DNA of 32,552 bases from Alphaproteobacteria bacterium (GTDB lineage Bacteria; Pseudomonadota; Alphaproteobacteria; Puniceispirillales; UBA1172). The translations under genes and the position numbers were made by a program. The stretch lies in contig JALRFL010000157.1 in the NCBI GenBank assembly GCA_023259875.1, forward strand, positions 1 to 32,552, written 5' to 3'. Under the pieces are notes generated by a model. That model had not been told where the DNA came from and made no database searches. It saw nothing but the letters and a program-made list of their open reading frames with translations. This document shows, piece after piece, positions 10,205 through 19,029 of the stretch (position 1 is the stretch's first letter; each line of letters begins with the position of its first letter).

Positions 10205-11382
10205 GATAAAGCCTCATCCATATTTGCCGCTGATAACACCGCGGCGACATCTTGCGGATTTACGCCTTTTTCTACAAAAGCATCGCCAATCGCCCGTACC
10301 AAAACAAAAACCAGCTGTCCCGATTGGGCTTTTTTGTCTTTTCCCATGTTTTGGATCAGGTGATGAATATCCGCCATCCCCATATCCGCAGGCAAACCGT
10401 TTCGCCAATGGGCAAGACCCATCGCCTCAAGATGTCTAGCAACGCGGTGACAAGATTGGCCGTCAATAAACCCTAATCGCCGTGATAGGGCAAAGGCATG
10501 ACCAAGGCCTGCGGCCACGGCCTCACCATGAAGCAGGCGGCCGTCATATCCGGCTTCTGCCTCAAAAGCATGAGCGAAGGTATGCCCCAGATTCAGCAAA
10601 GCGCGAACACCAGATTCGGTTTCATCTGCGGCAACGATATCGGCTTTGGCCTGGCAGCATCTGCGAATAGCCTCAATCAGGGGATCAGGCTGCCGCTTTA
10701 GCACCGCCTCACCATGTTCCTCTAGCCAATCAAAAAAATCAGCATGACCAAGCAGACCGTATTTCACCACTTCGGCGTAACCTGCGCGCATTTCACGATC
10801 AGGCAGAGTAGCGAGGCAATCGGTGTCAATCAGCACGGCGCGTGGCTGATGAAAAGCCCCGACCAGATTTTTCCCTGCGCGAGCATTGATGCCCGTTTTG
10901 CCACCAACAGAGCTGTCCACTTGGGACAGAAGCGTTGTTGGTATCTGAACATAATCAAGACCGCGCAACAGACTCGCCGCCATAAATCCGGCTAGATCAC
11001 CAATAACGCCGCCACCTAGGGCAATGATTACGGTCTGGCGCGTGATCCCATGGTCAAGGATATTTTCCATCAGTTCGCTGTAACGGGAAAACGACTTGGC
11101 TGACTCACCCCCTGCCGTAATAACATGATGGCAATGCGTGATCCGGTTAAGTGCGGTTTCTAGTTGCTCCAGCCACGGGGTTGCCACGGCTTCATCCGCT
11201 ATGATCACCACTTGCCGTCCGGTTAGGATTGGCTTTAACAGGTGATCTGCGTTTTGGATCACCCCCCTGCCGATGGTGATATCATAGCGGCGGTGCCCCA
11301 ATTCCACTGGCACAACGACATGATCACCATTTATGGGCGTTGTCGGCGCGGAATGATCAGAATGGGTATTGGCAATGGTCAT
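10201..11382 (-). CDS. aroB: 3-dehydroquinate synthase
   Basis: IIALGGGVIGDLAGFMAASLLRGLDYVQIPTTLLSQVDSSVGGKTGIN and LNLGHTFAHAFEAEAGYDGRLLHGEAVAAG motifs. Confidence 0.97.
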   Translation of the reverse strand: MTIANTHSDHSAPTTPINGDHVVVPVELGHRRYDITIGRGVIQNADHLLKPILTGRQVVIIADEAVATPWLEQLETALNRITHCHHVITAGGESAKSFSRYSELMENILDHGITRQTVIIALGGGVIGDLAGFMAASLLRGLDYVQIPTTLLSQVDSSVGGKTGINARAGKNLVGAFHQPRAVLIDTDCLATLPDREMRAGYAEVVKYGLLGHADFFDWLEEHGEAVLKRQPDPLIEAIRRCCQAKADIVAADETESGVRALLNLGHTFAHAFEAEAGYDGRLLHGEAVAAGLGHAFALSRRLGFIDGQSCHRVARHLEAMGLAHWRNGLPADMGMADIHHLIQNMGKDKKAQSGQLVFVLVRAIGDAFVEKGVNPQDVAAVLSAANMDEALS

Positions 11383-11963
11383 AGCGATTGTCCATGGGGA
11401 ATAGCCGAAAAATACGCATGAAGGGTGGTGAGAACCTTATCAACGGATTCTGGAATTTCAAGACCGTCCGTATTCACCACTAAATCAGCCTGTTCGTAAA
11501 AAGGGTCACGCTGAGCTGATAATTGGGTCAGCACTTCAAGCGGATCACGGTCTTTCAACAATGGCCTGCTGGCAAAATTGCTAATCCGGCTTACCAGCGT
11601 TTCAGGTGATGCCTGAAGCCATATGGAAAACCCCTTTTGCTTGATTGCCGCGTGGCACTTAGGCTGAACAAACGCTCCACCCCCCACCGATATCACTTGA
11701 ACAGGCTTGTGTTCTAGCAAAGCCGTAATCTCACGCAGTTCCAGTTCCCGAAACTTGTCTTCTCCATAAAGTTCAAAAATATCAACAATGCTGATCCCAG
11801 CAACCTTTTCAATTTTTTTGTCGCTATCAGCATAACCAAGGCTCAATTGTTGTGCAACAAGGCGACCAACATTGCTTTTTCCTGAACCCATATGCCCGAC
11901 CAGAACCAGACTCTGTTGCAGGTGGTCTGTGATATGTTTCAGCTGATGTTGCATGATTGCCAT
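11379..11963 (-). CDS. aroK: Shikimate kinase
   Basis: LVGHMGSGKSNVGRLVAQQL (P-loop), DSDKKIEKVAGISIVDIFELYGEDKFRELE, SVGGGAF motifs. ATGA overlap with aroB. Start could be 12020, 11963 or 11954. Confidence 0.95.
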   Translation of the reverse strand: MAIMQHQLKHITDHLQQSLVLVGHMGSGKSNVGRLVAQQLSLGYADSDKKIEKVAGISIVDIFELYGEDKFRELELREITALLEHKPVQVISVGGGAFVQPKCHAAIKQKGFSIWLQASPETLVSRISNFASRPLLKDRDPLEVLTQLSAQRDPFYEQADLVVNTDGLEIPESVDKVLTTLHAYFSAIPHGQSL

Positions 11964-12072
11964 GATACTTTCTCTGTTATGATCACACCGATCGTGAGCC
12001 GAATGATAACGGTGTGACATAACCCTTGGCTATGTGAATTTGTTTTTTGCCTCATTACCGACATAATAGCCT

Positions 12073-12078
12073 TATAAT
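12073..12078 (+). promoter_or_regulatory. Candidate -10 element (TATAAT) upstream of the secreted orphan gene
   Basis: Exact TATAAT about 70 nt upstream of the ATG at 12145. No convincing -35 at 16-18 nt spacing. Confidence 0.3.
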
Positions 12079-12144
12079 AGTATGCGCAAGCAAAGTCAGC
12101 AATGATCAGATGATGTGAACAGATTTGATGTAGGATAGTGAAAG

Positions 12145-14112
12145 ATGAAAATGATCACAGCAATAGTGCCCGTCGTCAGGCAAATGGTTTTGATCACGGC
12201 AACAGCGGTTGTTTTTCCGTTCAGTCAAAGTCTTGCCGAACCAGATACGAACATCGTCTGGCCAAATAGCCAGACAAGCGAAACCACGCAAAATGAAGTG
12301 GCGGCAGAACCCTCGGCTGAGGCGCTGGATATTACCGGCAATCTTGGCGGTGAGGCCTCGGATATCAATTCAGCCACGGATGAGGAATTGATTATCTACC
12401 CCAATGCCTCAACCCTTGGTCAAGCCAGCAGCGATGAGAATTCTTTGAACCCTTCCGATACATTGCAGACCCAACCCACAACTGCCGTAACGCGTTCAGC
12501 ACCGACCGTGACCTTAAACGCCAAAGACCCAAATGCGGTCAGACTTGCCACTATCGGTGTTGAAACAGACGCCATTGGGGGTTTGGGGCGCACAATGTGG
12601 CAGGACAGTTCAGTAGAAGATGTGATGACCATCATGACGCATCTGCCTGAACGCACAGCGTCGGTGACATTGGATCAGTTGCTTCGCCATATCATCATCA
12701 GCCGCGCCATGCCTCCACAAGGCGGAACCCAGCAGGCGAACGCCTATCTGGCCATGCGCATGGAATGGTTGGCCGCGCGTGGACAATCAGAGGTGATGGC
12801 AAATTTTGTCAGGCAATTGCCGCAAGACCAAATGTGGATTGAGCAAGGCAAGTTTCTCATTGATCATGATCTGATTACACGCAATGACGAAGACGCCTGC
12901 CGCCGCGCCGAAGAATATCGTGCGATTGATGAGGATGAGGCAAGGGCAGAATACTGGTCTAAAATTCAAGTGTTTTGTGCCCTCAGATCTGGTGAAGATG
13001 CGCTGGCTGGATTTCAACTAGATCTTCTGCAAGATCGCGGTGTTGATGATGCTATGTTTTATAGCCTTATTCGGGCGCGTCTCAATGGTTCTGTCCCGAA
13101 TACCCCCGGCGACGTCAGGCCAACAGGGTTGAATATCGCCCTGATGGATTTAGAAAATATTCTGATCACCCCGGATTTACACAGCCAGATGCCTATTTCA
13201 CTTGGTCAAAGCTTGGCAAGCATAGGTTTTGTTGATCCCGATACCGCCTATCTGCAATATGGGATGAGTTTTCATCATCGCCATCACAGCTTGACGGATC
13301 AGATGTTGGCATGGCCATTTATACCAGAGGCGAACATTCCGGTTGCCCTTGCAATCACCCAATTTTCAGACCAAGGGCTCGGCGCACGTGATCCGATTAG
13401 TGATGCCAGCCAACGCATCATGTTATGGCAAAGTTTGCTCAAATTGGATGATGCCGAAGAAAAGCTCAATATCACCTTATTGGCTCTGCAACATGATTTG
13501 GATCGCATTAGCGGCGAAGCCTTAGCCGTATGGTCACCGCATCTATCCGCGTCATTGGGCGATATGCCGCCCCCCTCAGCAGATCTCGCGGATGATTATG
13601 ATCGGGCGGCGTTATTGCTGGCGATTGCTGGGATGGATTTACCTGATGGATATATTGCTTCCCCTCGCCAGATGGCATGGCAAGAATTAGAGGCCGCGGT
13701 TATGGCAGGCTCTCTCTCGCAAGAGATGTTGAGGGATATGGATGCTCAAGACGCCGCGCCACTTTTGCTTCGGGTTGGGGTGTCAGTGTCGCCTTTGGCT
13801 GAAACTGACCGTTTCACTCGCCGCCCACAATTGGCGGCAACTGGCTCACGCCTTGATTATCCCGATACGGTGATGCTGGCTCAGCATCCGGTCAGCAAAA
13901 AGCCTGCGGAAACCGTGATGATGATTGCCGCCATTTTAGGGGATATGCCGCTTCATCAGCTTGACCGTGACGATGCCGCCACGCTGGCAGGCGCGCTTTA
14001 TGATGCTGGACTGATCAGAGAAAGCCGCCTTTTTGCCATTGAAATCATGCGCAGTTGGGGTGGTTATCGGGCTGGCCACATGATTGAGGAAAAGGATGCC
14101 ACAGCAAGCTGA
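12145..14112 (+). CDS. Uncharacterised secreted/periplasmic protein, 655 aa
   Basis: Long complete ORF. N-terminus MKMITAIVPVVRQMVLITATAVVFPFSQSLAEPD looks like a signal peptide. The body looks mostly helical, and I recognise no family. Confidence 0.85.
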   Translation: MKMITAIVPVVRQMVLITATAVVFPFSQSLAEPDTNIVWPNSQTSETTQNEVAAEPSAEALDITGNLGGEASDINSATDEELIIYPNASTLGQASSDENSLNPSDTLQTQPTTAVTRSAPTVTLNAKDPNAVRLATIGVETDAIGGLGRTMWQDSSVEDVMTIMTHLPERTASVTLDQLLRHIIISRAMPPQGGTQQANAYLAMRMEWLAARGQSEVMANFVRQLPQDQMWIEQGKFLIDHDLITRNDEDACRRAEEYRAIDEDEARAEYWSKIQVFCALRSGEDALAGFQLDLLQDRGVDDAMFYSLIRARLNGSVPNTPGDVRPTGLNIALMDLENILITPDLHSQMPISLGQSLASIGFVDPDTAYLQYGMSFHHRHHSLTDQMLAWPFIPEANIPVALAITQFSDQGLGARDPISDASQRIMLWQSLLKLDDAEEKLNITLLALQHDLDRISGEALAVWSPHLSASLGDMPPPSADLADDYDRAALLLAIAGMDLPDGYIASPRQMAWQELEAAVMAGSLSQEMLRDMDAQDAAPLLLRVGVSVSPLAETDRFTRRPQLAATGSRLDYPDTVMLAQHPVSKKPAETVMMIAAILGDMPLHQLDRDDAATLAGALYDAGLIRESRLFAIEIMRSWGGYRAGHMIEEKDATAS

Positions 14113-15031
14113 TAAAGCCGCGCCGGTTTCACCCCAACATCAAAAGATGATTGGCCAATATCTTGCCGCTTTGAAAGCCGAAAAACAAATCGCTGCAAAT
14201 ACGGCGTTGTCTTATGAAGCGGATTTGCTTGCTGTTGCTAGAGCCTTGGAAAATCGTGGCTGCAGTTTTTATGATGTGACCGCGGATGAGTTGCGCGCCA
14301 GCATGCCGATATGGGCTGGCCATTTGGTGGCAACATCACAGGCAAGACGAATAAGCGCGATAAAAGGCATGATGGCCTTTGCCACAGCAGAAGCGTGGCG
14401 TCAGGACAACCCAGCGCAATATCTGGATCGTCCAACTTTGCCCTCGCGCCTGCCGAAAAGCCTCAGCGAAGAAGACATGCTGAAGCTCATCTCAACCTCT
14501 GAAGAGGATAAAAGCCCAGAGGGCGTGATGCTACTGGCTATCATTGAGATTCTTTATGCTACGGGGTTACGCGTCAGTGAAATGATCCGCCTAGAGGTGA
14601 GCCCATTTGCGCAAAGACGCCAGACCCTCATCATTACCGGCAAGGGAAACAAAGAACGCATGGTTGCGTTAACTGATGCTGCGCTAAACGCCGCTGAAGC
14701 ATGGCTTACGATACGTGAGGCTTTGCCCGTCGCCGTCATCTCGCCTTGGCTGTTTCCGGGAAAAGGTGATGCCCCGATTAGCCGACAGAAAGTCCATCAG
14801 CTTTTGAAAGATTTAGCCCATCGCGCCGGCGTGGATGCAGATAAAGTCAGCCCACATATTCTGCGGCATTCCTTTGCAACGCATATGTTAAACCGGGGGG
14901 CTGATCTGCGTTCGCTTCAGATGCTGTTAGGACACGCTGATATTTCCACCACGGAAATCTATACCAAAACCCAAGATAACCGTTTGATGGGTTTAGTGAG
15001 AGATGCGCATCCACTTGCCGATGAGTCGTGA
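14096..15031 (+). CDS. xerD: Tyrosine recombinase XerC/XerD family, probably XerD
   Basis: Catalytic motifs LYATGLRVSEMIRLE, ITGKGNKERMVAL, HILRHSFATHMLNRGADLRSLQMLLGHADISTTEIYT. ATG at 14096 preceded by GAGGAAAAGG; overlaps the upstream gene by 17 nt. Confidence 0.93.
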   Translation: MPQQADKAAPVSPQHQKMIGQYLAALKAEKQIAANTALSYEADLLAVARALENRGCSFYDVTADELRASMPIWAGHLVATSQARRISAIKGMMAFATAEAWRQDNPAQYLDRPTLPSRLPKSLSEEDMLKLISTSEEDKSPEGVMLLAIIEILYATGLRVSEMIRLEVSPFAQRRQTLIITGKGNKERMVALTDAALNAAEAWLTIREALPVAVISPWLFPGKGDAPISRQKVHQLLKDLAHRAGVDADKVSPHILRHSFATHMLNRGADLRSLQMLLGHADISTTEIYTKTQDNRLMGLVRDAHPLADES

Positions 15032-15063
15032 TCTGAGTATAGTTGATATTGGATTTAGGGAAA

Positions 15064-16023
15064 ATGACCATGCGCCAATTTCTGGATTTTGAAAAACCTA
15101 TCGCTGTTCTTGAGGGCAAGATAGAAGAATTGCGGCATTTATCGACCGAGGGTGATATCAACATCGCTGATGAGGTTGGGCGCCTGCAACAAAAAATTAC
15201 CAAAGAGCTTACCCAAGCGTATGCGCGGCTTGGCCCATGGGAAAAGGTTCAAGTGGCGCGCCATCCTGACCGGCCTAAAGCGGCAACTATTATCGCGGAA
15301 CTGTTCACAGATTTTATTCCTATGGCAGGGGATCGTAATTATCGTGAAGATCACGCCCTGTTGACAGGAATGGCACGGTTTCGAGGGCGTCCCGTGGCGG
15401 TTATTGCCACGGAAAAAGGGCATAACACCGAAGACAGGATCAAGCGCAATTTTGGCATGGTGCGCCCAGAAGGCTATCGCAAAGCCAGACGGTTGATGGA
15501 ATTGGCTGGTCGATTTGGTCTGCCGGTGATATCACTGGTTGATACCGCAGGCGCGTATCCGGGGCGCGGCGCAGAAGAACGCGGTCAAGCAGAGGCTATC
15601 GCGCGGTCTATTCAGGCGTGTCTCAATCTTCAAACGCCGTTGATTTCTGCCATTATTGGTGAGGGCGGCTCTGGTGGTGCTATCGCGCTTGCCACTGGTA
15701 ATCGCGTTATTATGTTTGAACACGCGGTGTATTCGGTCATCTCGCCTGAGGGATGCGCCTCAATTCTGTGGCGCAGTTCGGATCACGCGAAAGAGGCCTC
15801 ACAGGCTTTGAAATTGACCGCGCAAGATATGAAACAGCTTGGTGTGATTGATGCCATTGTGCCCGAACCATTAGGGGCGGCGCATCGTGATCCGGATACC
15901 GCTATCGCTAATCTTGGCGATGTCATTGCCAAAGAATTAGAAGCGGTTGAGGGCATGAAGCCTAAGGCACTTATCGCTGAACGGCGGAAAAAATACCTAA
16001 AATTCGGATCAGAAAACCTTTAG
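15064..16023 (+). CDS. accA: Acetyl-CoA carboxylase carboxyltransferase subunit alpha
   Basis: MRQFLDFEKPIAVLEGKIEELRHL, GRPVAVIATEKGHNTEDRIKRNFGMVRPEGYRKA, SLVDTAGAYPGRGAEERGQAEAIARS motifs. Confidence 0.97.
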   Translation: MTMRQFLDFEKPIAVLEGKIEELRHLSTEGDINIADEVGRLQQKITKELTQAYARLGPWEKVQVARHPDRPKAATIIAELFTDFIPMAGDRNYREDHALLTGMARFRGRPVAVIATEKGHNTEDRIKRNFGMVRPEGYRKARRLMELAGRFGLPVISLVDTAGAYPGRGAEERGQAEAIARSIQACLNLQTPLISAIIGEGGSGGAIALATGNRVIMFEHAVYSVISPEGCASILWRSSDHAKEASQALKLTAQDMKQLGVIDAIVPEPLGAAHRDPDTAIANLGDVIAKELEAVEGMKPKALIAERRKKYLKFGSENL

Positions 16024-16863
16024 ATCAATGGTATCTGCCGCGGAATTACCCAATGATGGGATGGCGGCACGGGCTTTCTTTACGGCGGCAAAATCTAGTG
16101 TGGCAATGGTGATCGCTTGGCTATCGCCAGCGTCATTAAGCACCCTGCCCCAAGGATCAACCATCAGCGCGTGACCATAAGTCTGGCGGCCACCAGCATG
16201 GGTTCCGCATTGCGCTGGGCTGACAATAAAGACCCCATTTTCAATGGCACGCGCGCGCATAAGCGGATGCCAATGGGCCTCACCCGTTACTCGGGTAAAG
16301 GCGGCAGGAATGGTGATGATATCTGCCCCTGCCTTGGCCAATTGACGATAAAGATGCGGAAACCGCAGGTCATAACAAATGGTTAAGCCTAGCCGCCAGC
16401 CGCCCATATCGACCAACACCGCCTGATGGCCACGATCAAAGCTGTGGGATTCACGATATTTCTGTCCATCATTTACCTCAACATCAAACATGTGAATCTT
16501 GTCATAACGGGCGCGAATCTGACCGTCAGGCTGGATCAGAAAACAGCGATTGACCATGCGGTCATGATGATCTTGAGCGCGCAACATGAGTGATCCCACC
16601 ATTAACCAGCATCCATGCGTTTTTGCGGCGTGTTGCAAGGCCTTAAGGCTTTGGCTTTCGGTTTCGGTTTCACTATTTGTGAGGAGGCTTTGGCGATCCG
16701 GTTCAATCCGTGTTGCACATTCGGGCAGACAAATCATTTCTGCCCCTTTTTGAGCCGCTTCAGCGATCATGGGCAAAACCTGATCAAGCGTGGCGCGTTC
16801 ATCAGCAAGGGCGGTGTATTGGCAATTGGCGACGCAAAGAGAACGGGTTTCAGATATGGTCAT
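16009..16863 (-). CDS. Carbon-nitrogen hydrolase (nitrilase superfamily, Nit1/Nit2-like)
   Basis: Glu-Lys-Cys triad context: MICLPECATRI, YDKIHMFDVEV, GLTICYDLRFPHLYRQLAKAGADIITIPAAF. Confidence 0.93.
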   Translation of the reverse strand: MTISETRSLCVANCQYTALADERATLDQVLPMIAEAAQKGAEMICLPECATRIEPDRQSLLTNSETETESQSLKALQHAAKTHGCWLMVGSLMLRAQDHHDRMVNRCFLIQPDGQIRARYDKIHMFDVEVNDGQKYRESHSFDRGHQAVLVDMGGWRLGLTICYDLRFPHLYRQLAKAGADIITIPAAFTRVTGEAHWHPLMRARAIENGVFIVSPAQCGTHAGGRQTYGHALMVDPWGRVLNDAGDSQAITIATLDFAAVKKARAAIPSLGNSAADTIDLKVF

Positions 16864-16881
16864 GGCTAAAGCCTCCTTTTT

Positions 16882-17616
16882 CTACCCTACTCTTGCCACC
16901 ACCAGAACAGCAACATGTTTTGCGCCGCCAGCTTTGAGGCAACGAGCGGCGGAAGACAGGCTAGCCCCCGTGGTCAAAACATCATCAATTATCAAAATGG
17001 ATGCGCCTTTCACGACATCTTTATTTTTGCATAAGCGAAAGGCACCGCGCATATTTTGCCGCCGTTGCTGTCGGGTTTTATGGCCTTGATTCTCGGTTCG
17101 CTTTGATCGCTTAATCAGATCAGGACGATATATTTTAGGGGACACCCCTGCCGCTTTCATGGCCGCCCTTGCCAGTTCAGTAGATTGGTTATAGCCGCGG
17201 CTATAATGGCGCGTCCAATGCAGAGGCAAAGGAACAATCCAGTCTGCCTGATGCAGCAATGATGCCCCTTGATTTGCCATCATGCGCCCCAGAATAGGCG
17301 TCATATCATGACGGCCACCATATTTCAGACCTAGGATTAAACGCTTTGACATGGCGTTGTAACGGACAGCCGCGATGCCACGATCAAAATCTGGCGGCTG
17401 GGTGAGGCAACGGCCACAGCGCGCCACGCCTGCGTCAAAATCAAAACCACGCCCACATTGCACACAGGCCGGGGGCGTGATGGTCTTGAGGCGAGCCCAG
17501 CATTCACCACACATCCCATCGCTACTGACCAGCTCATGACAACTGGGACATTGCGGCGGAATGATCATATTGCCAATGCTTCTGATCATATATTGCCATG
17601 ACATCATGCTGGTCAT
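16882..17616 (-). CDS. ComF family protein (phosphoribosyltransferase-like)
   Basis: N-terminal Cys-pair zinc motif (CPSCHELVSSDGMCGECW...CVQCGRGF...CGRC) and C-terminal PRTase motif (ASILIIDDVLTTGASLSSAAR). Confidence 0.93.
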   Translation of the reverse strand: MTSMMSWQYMIRSIGNMIIPPQCPSCHELVSSDGMCGECWARLKTITPPACVQCGRGFDFDAGVARCGRCLTQPPDFDRGIAAVRYNAMSKRLILGLKYGGRHDMTPILGRMMANQGASLLHQADWIVPLPLHWTRHYSRGYNQSTELARAAMKAAGVSPKIYRPDLIKRSKRTENQGHKTRQQRRQNMRGAFRLCKNKDVVKGASILIIDDVLTTGASLSSAARCLKAGGAKHVAVLVVARVG

Positions 17617-17686
17617 TATGACACGCTAAGATTAACAAAATCCTAACGCGGAGGTGTTTTCAATTCCGGCCTGATCCTATATCGTC

Positions 17687-18616
17687 ATGACCATGACAAA
17701 GACCAGCACGACAAACACGCCGCCAAAAGTGATTGATCCCATCGCGCATCGCCATAACCGTGATCGCGCGGCGGCTAATTTTGGGCAAGTGAATTACATC
17801 AAAGACGCGGTGGTGGAACGGCTGGTAGACCGGCTTGAAGTCATGCGGCAACGCTTTCCATTGGTGCTTGATATGGGAGCGCATCATGGTGAAGTGGGTA
17901 AGGCTTTTCTTGCCACAGGTAAGGTGGATAAGCTGATTAGCATGGACCCATCTCCGGCCATGGCGCAACAGATGGACAAAGGTCTTAGCCCCTTAGTGAT
18001 GGATTATGAAAATAGCCATTTTGCTGAGGCCGCCTTCGATGCGGTCGTGTCAGGGTTTTCGCTACATTGGGTGAATGATTTGCCGGGCTTGCTTTTGCGG
18101 ATGCGCCGGTGGCTGAAACCTGATGGGCTATTGTTAATTGCCATGGCTGGCGGGGCTAGCCTTTCGGGGCTTCGTTCTTGTTTGGCTGAAGCTGAAAGCC
18201 GTACGGCTGGAGGATTATCGCCACGGGTTCTGCCTATGGGGGATATTCGTGATCTTGGCGGATTATTGGGGCGTGCTGGCTTTGCCTTGCCAGTGGCAGA
18301 CAGCGATACCCTCACCATCACTTGGGATAATCCACTTCAGATGATGCGAGAATTGCGGCAAATGGGCGAAGCTAATGCCATAGATGGCAGGATTAAGCAT
18401 TTCACACGCAAAGAAACCATCATGCAGGCGGCGTCTTTATATCAACAGCGTTATGGCAGTGATGACGGACGGGTTAGTGCTGAAATTGAGATTATTACCC
18501 TAACCGCATGGACACCATCACCAGCCCAGCAAAAACCCTTAAAACCCGGCTCTGCTCAGCACAATCTGGCGGATTTTCTAACAACCGGTCACGATAATGA
18601 AAATAACAAAACCTAG
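17687..18616 (+). CDS. Class I SAM-dependent methyltransferase, BioC/NDUFAF5-like
   Basis: VLDMGAHHGEVGKAFLATGKVDKLISMDPSPAMAQQM, DAVVSGFSLHWVNDLPGLLLRMRRWLKPDGLLLIAMAGG. Confidence 0.85.
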   Translation: MTMTKTSTTNTPPKVIDPIAHRHNRDRAAANFGQVNYIKDAVVERLVDRLEVMRQRFPLVLDMGAHHGEVGKAFLATGKVDKLISMDPSPAMAQQMDKGLSPLVMDYENSHFAEAAFDAVVSGFSLHWVNDLPGLLLRMRRWLKPDGLLLIAMAGGASLSGLRSCLAEAESRTAGGLSPRVLPMGDIRDLGGLLGRAGFALPVADSDTLTITWDNPLQMMRELRQMGEANAIDGRIKHFTRKETIMQAASLYQQRYGSDDGRVSAEIEIITLTAWTPSPAQQKPLKPGSAQHNLADFLTTGHDNENNKT

Positions 18617-19029
18617 AGCCAGTCTTGCAACATGGAAATCAAGGGTAGATCAGCAGGGGGCATAGGATAATCGCGTAAACGCGGGGCTCTCACCCAAGCC
18701 ACTTGTCCGCCTTCCTGATGCACTGGCTCACCCTGCCAGCGGCGGCAGGCATAAAGCAATAGGATGAGATGGTTGTCGGGATAATCATGGCTTGCAAAGG
18801 CTAAAGGCGCCAAGCATGAGGTGACGGTGCTAATCCCTAATTCTTCATGCAATTCCCTGATAAGGGCGTCTTCCGGGGTTTCATCAGCCTCAATTTTTCC
18901 CCCCGGAAACTCCCACAATCCGGCCATGGCTTTGCCTTCGGGACGCTGGGCTAAAAGCACGCGTCCATCAGCATCAATTAAGGCTACGGCACTCACCAAT
19001 AAGCGCGGTTTGGGGCTGGCATCACCCAT
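18613..19029 (-). CDS. mutT: MutT-type Nudix hydrolase (8-oxo-dGTP diphosphatase-like)
   Basis: Nudix box GGKIEADETPEDALIRELHEELGI; VALIDADGRVLLAQRPEGKAMAGLWEFPGGK. Confidence 0.92.
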   Translation of the reverse strand: MGDASPKPRLLVSAVALIDADGRVLLAQRPEGKAMAGLWEFPGGKIEADETPEDALIRELHEELGISTVTSCLAPLAFASHDYPDNHLILLLYACRRWQGEPVHQEGGQVAWVRAPRLRDYPMPPADLPLISMLQDWL

